Notes under the pieces: model-generated
Seen by the model: the letters and a program-made list of their open reading frames with translations, nothing else
Database searches by the model: none
Told to the model about the DNA's origin: nothing
In this document: positions 6,542-10,680 of the stretch, piece after piece
Numbering within the stretch: position 1 is the first letter of the stretch
Layout of the letters: each line of letters begins with the position of its first letter
Origin: an uncultured bacterium
Lineage (GTDB): Bacteria > Cyanobacteriota > Vampirovibrionia > Gastranaerophilales > Gastranaerophilaceae
NCBI GenBank assembly: GCA_900554385.1
Contig: USHE01000057.1
Span: 1 to 10,680, forward strand
Direction of reading: 5' to 3'
Length of the DNA: 10,680 nt
Program-made: the position numbers and the translations under genes

Positions 6542-6566
6542 TTATACAGTAAAAGAGGAATTGTAA

Positions 6567-8678
6567 ATGAAAGTTCTGGAAATTAAGAATAATTTAGTAA
6601 AAATATCATATACGCGTGAAGATAACCTTTTATTGTCAGGCTTTGTTATTATAGAAGATTCTCAAACGCCTTACGTTGCACAGGTTCTAAGCCTTAAAGC
6701 CGATAATGGTATCAACTATGCAATAGTCAAACTCCTCTTTACTTTTGACGCTGAAGGTATTGTAAAAAATTATGACGGAACAATTCCGGCACTGGATTCT
6801 GACGTTACAAAACTTACATCAGATGAACTTCTGGATATTATGCCGATAAATAATCCTATCGAAATAGGTATGCTTGCAAATCAGGATATTCAGTTAAAAG
6901 TTGACCGCTCTATTTTGGAAAATAACCTGTTAATTTGTTCAGAAAATGAAGAAAATACAAATACAGCAATCGAAAATTTTGTATTCCAGCTAAGTACGGA
7001 CAATAATAAATCAGTTATATTCGATATTGACGGTAAATTCCCGGGAGAAAAGCTTAAATTCGGAAAAGATTTTAAACTTCCGCTAAATTATGACACCATA
7101 AACTTTATCTATGAACACGATTTAGATAACATAGAACCAACAAGCAAAGCTCTCATTCAAGACATTTTTCTTGAAGTTCAGGAATACTCAAAAACAGTTC
7201 TGGATAAGTTCATCCCGTTTGACACATTTATAAATGTAGTTGACCAGCAGTATAAATCGCTCGGGTTGACAGAACTCGTACTACTCAAAAATAAACTGCT
7301 AAAATACAAAGAAGAAAATGTCTTCGCACAAAATGCAAAAGAAATCCACACTCTCAGAAGCGCAATACGCTCAAATTTAACAAATATTCTGGATATTTCT
7401 TCTGCAAGTGATACACTGCAAAACGAAATTATTAAATACGTTTACGATTCTATTGATGAAATGGATTTGTTTGTATACTCATTCGTTCCGCTGACTAATG
7501 ACAATGCAGACAAAAAATTAATCAGGCATTTCCTAACTAAAAGCAAAATCTACACAACAATTAATTGCAGTCACAATTTCAAATATCTGTACGAACTGAA
7601 AGAACGTGCAAATAATTTGATTTTGTTTGCTCCACAAACTCTCCAACACGATTTTGCGACATATAATACATTCCTTAATAAATTAAATCCTGATGAATTT
7701 ATAATATACGGAAAATCAACCCAGCATGTTCCGTTTATCATTGAATTGTCATCTATTTTGGATGCACCTGAAACAGAAGTTGAACAGCAAGAGCCTGAGC
7801 AAACTGTAGAAACTCAGGTTCAGCAAGAAGAAGAAACTCAAGCAGTGAACGAACCTGACGAATTTTCAGACGAATCGAATTCCTATTCTTACGAAACTTT
7901 GAATTCTGACGATGAAGAACCTGAAACGTATCAAGAAGAAACTCAAGAAGAAGAACCTGAACAGGAAAAAATTCAACCTGCAGAAATCGGAAATATTATA
8001 GATGAAGAACTTGCAGAAGAAGCACCGGCACAAGCACCTGAAATCGTAGAAGAACAGGTTGAAGAAACAAATGATTATTTGCCTAATGTCTTTGAAAACA
8101 CTGAAGATGAATTATCCGCAGAAGAAAATGATAATGTCCAGGAAGAAGATGTCATCATCAAACCTGTCGCAGAAAGCTTTTTAGAAAATGATACAATTGA
8201 AGAAGAACAGCCGGTTTCTGAAGTTGAAGACGAAACAATTATATCAGAACCGGAAGTTCAGGAAGAAGTTATCGAACCCCAAAGTGAAGATATAATTGAA
8301 CCTGAACCAATAGAAGATAATGCGGCAGAAGTTGTAGACGAAATAATGTTTTCACAACCAGCCCCTGCGACATCGCTTGAACAGGAATTGGAAGAAGAAC
8401 CTCTAACAGAAGACGAATTGAACTTTATTGAAGATGTTAATATAGGTGCTGCAGATGTTGTCGAGGAAGTTGAAGTACCTATATTCCCTGCCGAAACACC
8501 TGCAAATGAAAACAACTCTACATTTGAACAGGGTGACAGGGTTACACACCCTAAATACGGAGAAGGAGTTGTTGAAAAAATGATAAAATACGGCAACAAA
8601 ACTCTTTGTTCAATAAACTTTGCAAACATCGGAAGAAGATTACTCGATCCTGCAATTTCCGAACTTGAAAAGGCTTAA
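6567..8678 (+). CDS. Degenerate HerA-like NTPase with acidic linker and C-terminal PcrA/UvrD-type Tudor domain, 703 aa
   Basis: The ATG at 6567 follows the SD AAGAGGAA. Residues 1-90 look like the HAS-barrel that precedes HerA/DUF87 ATPases. Residues 98-395 follow the HerA outline: IGMLANQDIQLKVDRSILENN, then LLIC where the P-loop should begin, and VIFDIDGKF (150-158), which resembles the strand VIFDPHGE. The Walker A itself is lost (SENEENTNTAI, 125-135), so ATP hydrolysis is unlikely. Residues 400-650 are a low-complexity acidic segment of Glu, Gln, Pro and Val. Residues 652-702 (FEQGDRVTHPKYGEGVVEKM onwards) match the C-terminal Tudor-like domain of PcrA/UvrD helicases, which binds RNA polymerase. 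The protein is soluble and cytoplasmic. Its role is unknown; I infer a non-catalytic adaptor that could contact RNA polymerase. It may share transcription with nadD-yqeK. The HerA assignment is moderate, the Tudor call firmer. Confidence 0.8.
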   Translation: MKVLEIKNNLVKISYTREDNLLLSGFVIIEDSQTPYVAQVLSLKADNGINYAIVKLLFTFDAEGIVKNYDGTIPALDSDVTKLTSDELLDIMPINNPIEIGMLANQDIQLKVDRSILENNLLICSENEENTNTAIENFVFQLSTDNNKSVIFDIDGKFPGEKLKFGKDFKLPLNYDTINFIYEHDLDNIEPTSKALIQDIFLEVQEYSKTVLDKFIPFDTFINVVDQQYKSLGLTELVLLKNKLLKYKEENVFAQNAKEIHTLRSAIRSNLTNILDISSASDTLQNEIIKYVYDSIDEMDLFVYSFVPLTNDNADKKLIRHFLTKSKIYTTINCSHNFKYLYELKERANNLILFAPQTLQHDFATYNTFLNKLNPDEFIIYGKSTQHVPFIIELSSILDAPETEVEQQEPEQTVETQVQQEEETQAVNEPDEFSDESNSYSYETLNSDDEEPETYQEETQEEEPEQEKIQPAEIGNIIDEELAEEAPAQAPEIVEEQVEETNDYLPNVFENTEDELSAEENDNVQEEDVIIKPVAESFLENDTIEEEQPVSEVEDETIISEPEVQEEVIEPQSEDIIEPEPIEDNAAEVVDEIMFSQPAPATSLEQELEEEPLTEDELNFIEDVNIGAADVVEEVEVPIFPAETPANENNSTFEQGDRVTHPKYGEGVVEKMIKYGNKTLCSINFANIGRRLLDPAISELEKA

Positions 8679-8679
8679 A

Positions 8680-9030
8680 CTATTTTCTTAAATTTTCAGC
8701 ACCTTTTAAATATACAAATTCAGGCTTAAATGTTTCATCACAGTTTAAGACTATTAGAACTCGTAAACACATTTTTAATGAATTTGGCACATCAAGTTCA
8801 TGGAAACACATCATCGCAACCTGTTCAAACCCTAATTCTGTTCGTGCAAATTTCGCAGGGAATTCAGCATTCAAATCATTTGTAAGAGTAAATATAACAT
8901 GAGAAATATTCTCAACAATTATATTATTACGCTTTAACATTTCTGATAAAAGTTCAATCGTAGCACTTCTAATCGCATCTACAGAATTTTCATCAACAGT
9001 GACAGCACCTCTTATACCTTTTGATATCAT
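8680..9030 (-). CDS. aroH: Chorismate mutase, AroH type
   Basis: AroH converts chorismate to prephenate, the first step toward phenylalanine and tyrosine. The 116-aa protein fits the monofunctional trimeric AroH fold known from Bacillus subtilis. Family active-site positions are all in place: R7 in GIRGAVTVDE, F57 and R63 in AEFPAKFAR, C75 and E78 in MCFHELDVP, R90 in CLRVLIV and Y107 in FVYLKGAENLR. The ATG at 9028-9030 lies 10 nt after the fmt stop, and the weak SD TAGG overlaps that stop, so it is the last gene of the def-fmt operon. The protein ends soon after the conserved VYLxxA segment, slightly shorter than the Bacillus enzyme, which has an extra tail. Its stop codon lies 1 nt from the end of the convergent 703-aa gene, with no terminator between them. 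Confidence 0.93.
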   Translation of the reverse strand: MISKGIRGAVTVDENSVDAIRSATIELLSEMLKRNNIIVENISHVIFTLTNDLNAEFPAKFARTELGFEQVAMMCFHELDVPNSLKMCLRVLIVLNCDETFKPEFVYLKGAENLRK

Positions 9031-9040
9031 AACATTTAAC

Positions 9041-9952
9041 CTATTTTTTCAGTCCGTTATACCAATCGCGTGCAAACATTTCACCTTTACCTTCAGGTTT
9101 AATCTTCACAAGAAGCAAACAATCTTTGCCACACGCAACCTTAATACCATCTTTCGAAATTTCAACAAACTCTCCGGGTTTACCACTGCCATCAACAACC
9201 TTTGTTTGCAGAACTTTAACAAGTTTATCATTGTACATAAAGTGTGCAGACGGAAACTTATAAATACCACGAACTAGATTATGTATTTCATTTGCAGACT
9301 TAAGCCAATCTATAGAGGTTTCTTCCTTGGTTAATTTATTAGCCATACAAACCCCTTCCTCACATTGAGGAACAGGATTAATAGAGCCGTCAACAAGCCC
9401 TAACAGCGTTTTTTCAATTAATTGCGGCGACAAATCGCTTATAGTAGAAAAAAGTTCTTCACAATTCATTGTATCCGAAATCGGAATAATTTCTTTCAGG
9501 CAGACATCTCCGCAGTCAAGCCCTAATTCTGTAATCATTGTACAAATACCGGTTTCTTTATCTCCGTTAATTATTGCACGCTGAATAGGGTTTGCACCAC
9601 GGTATTTTGGAAGAAGTGATGCATGTAAATTTATAGTTTCATACTTAGGAATATCAAGCACTTCCTGTGACAAAATCTGCCCAAAAGCAAAGGTTACGAA
9701 AAAATCAGGATTCAAAGCTTTCAACGCATCTTGAATATCCTGTTCTTTTCTTATTGATTTTGGCTGGAAAACCGGAATGTTATGCTCTAGTGCAAATTGT
9801 TTAATAACAGACATTGACAATTTATGACCTCTGCCTGCAGGTTTATCAGGCTGAGTCACAACAGCAGCAATTTCAATCTTATCTGAATTATAAAGATACT
9901 CTAAGGATTTCAAAGCAATCGCAGGAGTCCCGAAAAAAACAACTCTAATCAT
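9041..9952 (-). CDS. fmt: Methionyl-tRNA formyltransferase
   Basis: Fmt formylates Met-tRNA(fMet) with 10-formyl-tetrahydrofolate, so translation can start with formyl-methionine. The 303-aa protein has the catalytic N-terminal domain (about 1-205): VVFFGTPAIA (4-13), TQPDKPAGRG (33-42), INLHASLLPKYRG (107-119) with N108 and H110, and GLDCGD (144-149) with D146. N108, H110 and D146 are the expected catalytic trio; the common GLDTGD has Cys for Thr here. The C-terminal tRNA-binding domain begins around SIDWLKSANEIHNLVRGIYKFPSA. The length is normal, slightly short. The ATG at 9950-9952 overlaps the def stop by 8 nt (ATGATTAG), giving translational coupling. Pairing with def is very common, as deformylase removes the formyl group that Fmt adds. 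Confidence 0.97.
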   Translation of the reverse strand: MIRVVFFGTPAIALKSLEYLYNSDKIEIAAVVTQPDKPAGRGHKLSMSVIKQFALEHNIPVFQPKSIRKEQDIQDALKALNPDFFVTFAFGQILSQEVLDIPKYETINLHASLLPKYRGANPIQRAIINGDKETGICTMITELGLDCGDVCLKEIIPISDTMNCEELFSTISDLSPQLIEKTLLGLVDGSINPVPQCEEGVCMANKLTKEETSIDWLKSANEIHNLVRGIYKFPSAHFMYNDKLVKVLQTKVVDGSGKPGEFVEISKDGIKVACGKDCLLLVKIKPEGKGEMFARDWYNGLKK

Positions 9953-10508
9953 TATCCAATTCCGCCTCTAAAACCTCATCTGTAATCAACTTATCTTCAT
10001 CAACAGGAGGAAGATTATGTTTTTTAAGTATTTCATCTGCTTCAAATCTATTCACACAATGGTCTATAAACAAAACTCCATCAAGATGATCATATTCATG
10101 CTGAATTGCACGGGCTAAAAGACAACCGTCTTTAGCCTCAAGCACAAAGGAACGACCGTTTATATCCTGAGCTTTTACCATAACATTTTTGTATCTTTTC
10201 ACCGAGGTATAAGCTTCCGGAAAACTCAGACATCCTTCTTCTTCAATAACAGCACCAGACTTTTTAATAATTTTCGGATTAATAAAAACCATAGGTTTCA
10301 TCGGATTATTCTTAGTTGAAGCATCAATAACATACACTCTCAGATTTATGCCAATTTGCGGGGCCGCCAGACCAACTCCGTTAAATGTGTACATAGTATC
10401 AAACAAATCCTGGACAAGATCTGCAATCTTTTTTGACACTTTATGAACTTCTTTTGACGGCTCTCGTAGAGAAGGTTCGCCGTATTTTACAATTTTTCTT
10501 ACTGCCTT
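9945..10508 (-). CDS. def: Peptide deformylase; no canonical start codon at the expected position
   Basis: Def removes the formyl group from nascent proteins. All three family motifs are present: GVGLAAPQIG, EEGCLSFP and QHEYDHLDG, giving metal ligands Cys, His and His and the catalytic Glu of HEYDH. The frame is open from a TAA at 10521-10523. It encodes a normal N-terminus (AVRKIVKYGEPSLREPSKEV), but the codon before AVRKIV is AAG (10506-10508) where ATG is expected. An AGAGG SD (10514-10518) sits 5 nt before it, and the predicted transcription start is about 14 nt upstream. No ATG, GTG or TTG occurs in frame before GTG at 10437-10439, which would give 164 aa and lose the conserved KYGEPSLREPS segment, with only a weak AGAAG ahead. 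So either the start codon is mutated, an assembly error hides it, or a rare start such as AUU (10491-10493) is used. From AAG it would be 187 aa, normal for the family. Confidence 0.9.
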   Translation of the reverse strand, partial: KAVRKIVKYGEPSLREPSKEVHKVSKKIADLVQDLFDTMYTFNGVGLAAPQIGINLRVYVIDASTKNNPMKPMVFINPKIIKKSGAVIEEEGCLSFPEAYTSVKRYKNVMVKAQDINGRSFVLEAKDGCLLARAIQHEYDHLDGVLFIDHCVNRFEADEILKKHNLPPVDEDKLITDEVLEAELDND

Positions 10509-10528
10509 TCTTACCTCTTTTTAATTAG

Positions 10529-10557
10529 ATGATAACCTAAATCCTAAGATAAATCAA
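10529..10557 (-). promoter_or_regulatory. Sigma-70-type promoter of def-fmt-aroH
   Basis: The minus strand has TTGATT (10552-10557) and TATCAT (10529-10534, 5 of 6 consensus) spaced by exactly 17 nt. The predicted start near 10522 leaves a leader of about 14 nt that carries the AGAGG SD of def. The -35 box contains the TGA stop of the upstream partial ORF. Confidence 0.6.
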
Positions 10558-10680
10558 CGGACATTCATAAACTTATGAACCTGCGGGATAAGTCGTACAT
10601 TTCTATATAGTTTGTGGAACTTTTCAAAAACTGCTTCTCTTTTTTCAGAAATCACAGCAAATGAATTTCCGCTCATTACA
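10554..10680 (-). CDS. C-terminal end of an unidentified gene (partial)
   Basis: One minus-strand frame is open from the right edge of the window to TGA at 10554-10556, 41 codons; the other two minus-strand frames are interrupted here. The product ends with EKFHKLYRNVRLIPQVHKF followed by MNVR: basic, with a helical look. An in-frame ATG (10674-10676) exists, but no start can be judged because the 5' part lies outside. The stop codon overlaps the def promoter, so the gene is upstream of def in the same orientation but probably not co-transcribed by necessity. I cannot name it. Confidence 0.4.
   Translation of the reverse strand, partial: VMSGNSFAVISEKREAVFEKFHKLYRNVRLIPQVHKFMNVR

Noticed and set aside
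7764..8519. GAAGAA-rich stretch as a DNA repeat or CRISPR-like array
   Set aside because: The periodicity comes from Glu-rich coding sequence with irregular spacing; there are no conserved repeat and spacer units.
8258..8629. A 123-codon minus-strand open frame opposite the acidic linker of the 703-aa gene
   Set aside because: It is a Ser/Thr-rich reverse reading of GAA/GAT-type codons, with no SD, antisense to a frame with clear domains at both ends.
8999..9277. A 92-codon plus-strand frame across the aroH start and fmt end
   Set aside because: It is antisense to two firmly identified genes and has no family resemblance.
1..10680. tRNA genes, insertion sequences, prophage genes or a defence system
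   Set aside because: I found no cloverleaf sequences, transposase motifs, terminal inverted repeats, integrase or recognisable defence genes.

Overview
The window is AT-rich and gene-dense, with short intergenic gaps and good Shine-Dalgarno sequences ahead of most genes. The 685- and 545-residue proteins look like lineage-specific families I associate with Gastranaerophilales (gut, non-photosynthetic Cyanobacteriota; Vampirovibrionia/'Melainabacteria'). An AroH-type chorismate mutase and a CpaE-like ATPase fit that lineage. This assignment is inference, not proof.

Layout, left to right. (1) 1-933, minus strand: a CpaE/MinD-like ATPase runs off the left edge with its own promoter. Just upstream lies a strongly expressed, self-terminating structured RNA, most likely 6S RNA. 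(2) 998-3055, minus: a 685-residue protein of unknown function. (3) 3056-3564: a divergent intergenic region with a perfect 17-bp inverted repeat and an 11-bp tandem repeat, then a 56-residue small ORF on the plus strand with its own terminator, facing the terminator of the next gene. (4) 3565-5202, minus: a 545-residue lineage-type protein with helical, heptad-like ends. (5) 5341-8678, plus: nadD and yqeK (NAD synthesis and Ap4A hydrolysis), overlapping by 20 nt. They are followed by a 703-residue protein that combines a HAS-barrel-like N-terminus, a degenerate HerA-like NTPase domain, a long acidic linker and a C-terminal PcrA/UvrD-type Tudor domain. (6) 8680-10508, minus: a def-fmt-aroH operon with overlapping or nearly touching genes. 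A further partial ORF reaches the right edge, and its stop codon lies inside the def promoter.

The known genes are mostly housekeeping: formyl-methionine metabolism (def, fmt), NAD (nadD), dinucleotide turnover (yqeK) and prephenate synthesis (aroH). The most notable points are: the peptide deformylase frame has AAG exactly where its ATG should be, behind a well-placed SD and promoter; the 703-residue protein has an unusual architecture that may contact RNA polymerase; a 6S-like RNA lies at 719-898; and three unfamiliar proteins (685, 545 and 56 residues) are present. Several predicted promoters sit so close to their genes that the mRNA leaders would be very short or absent.
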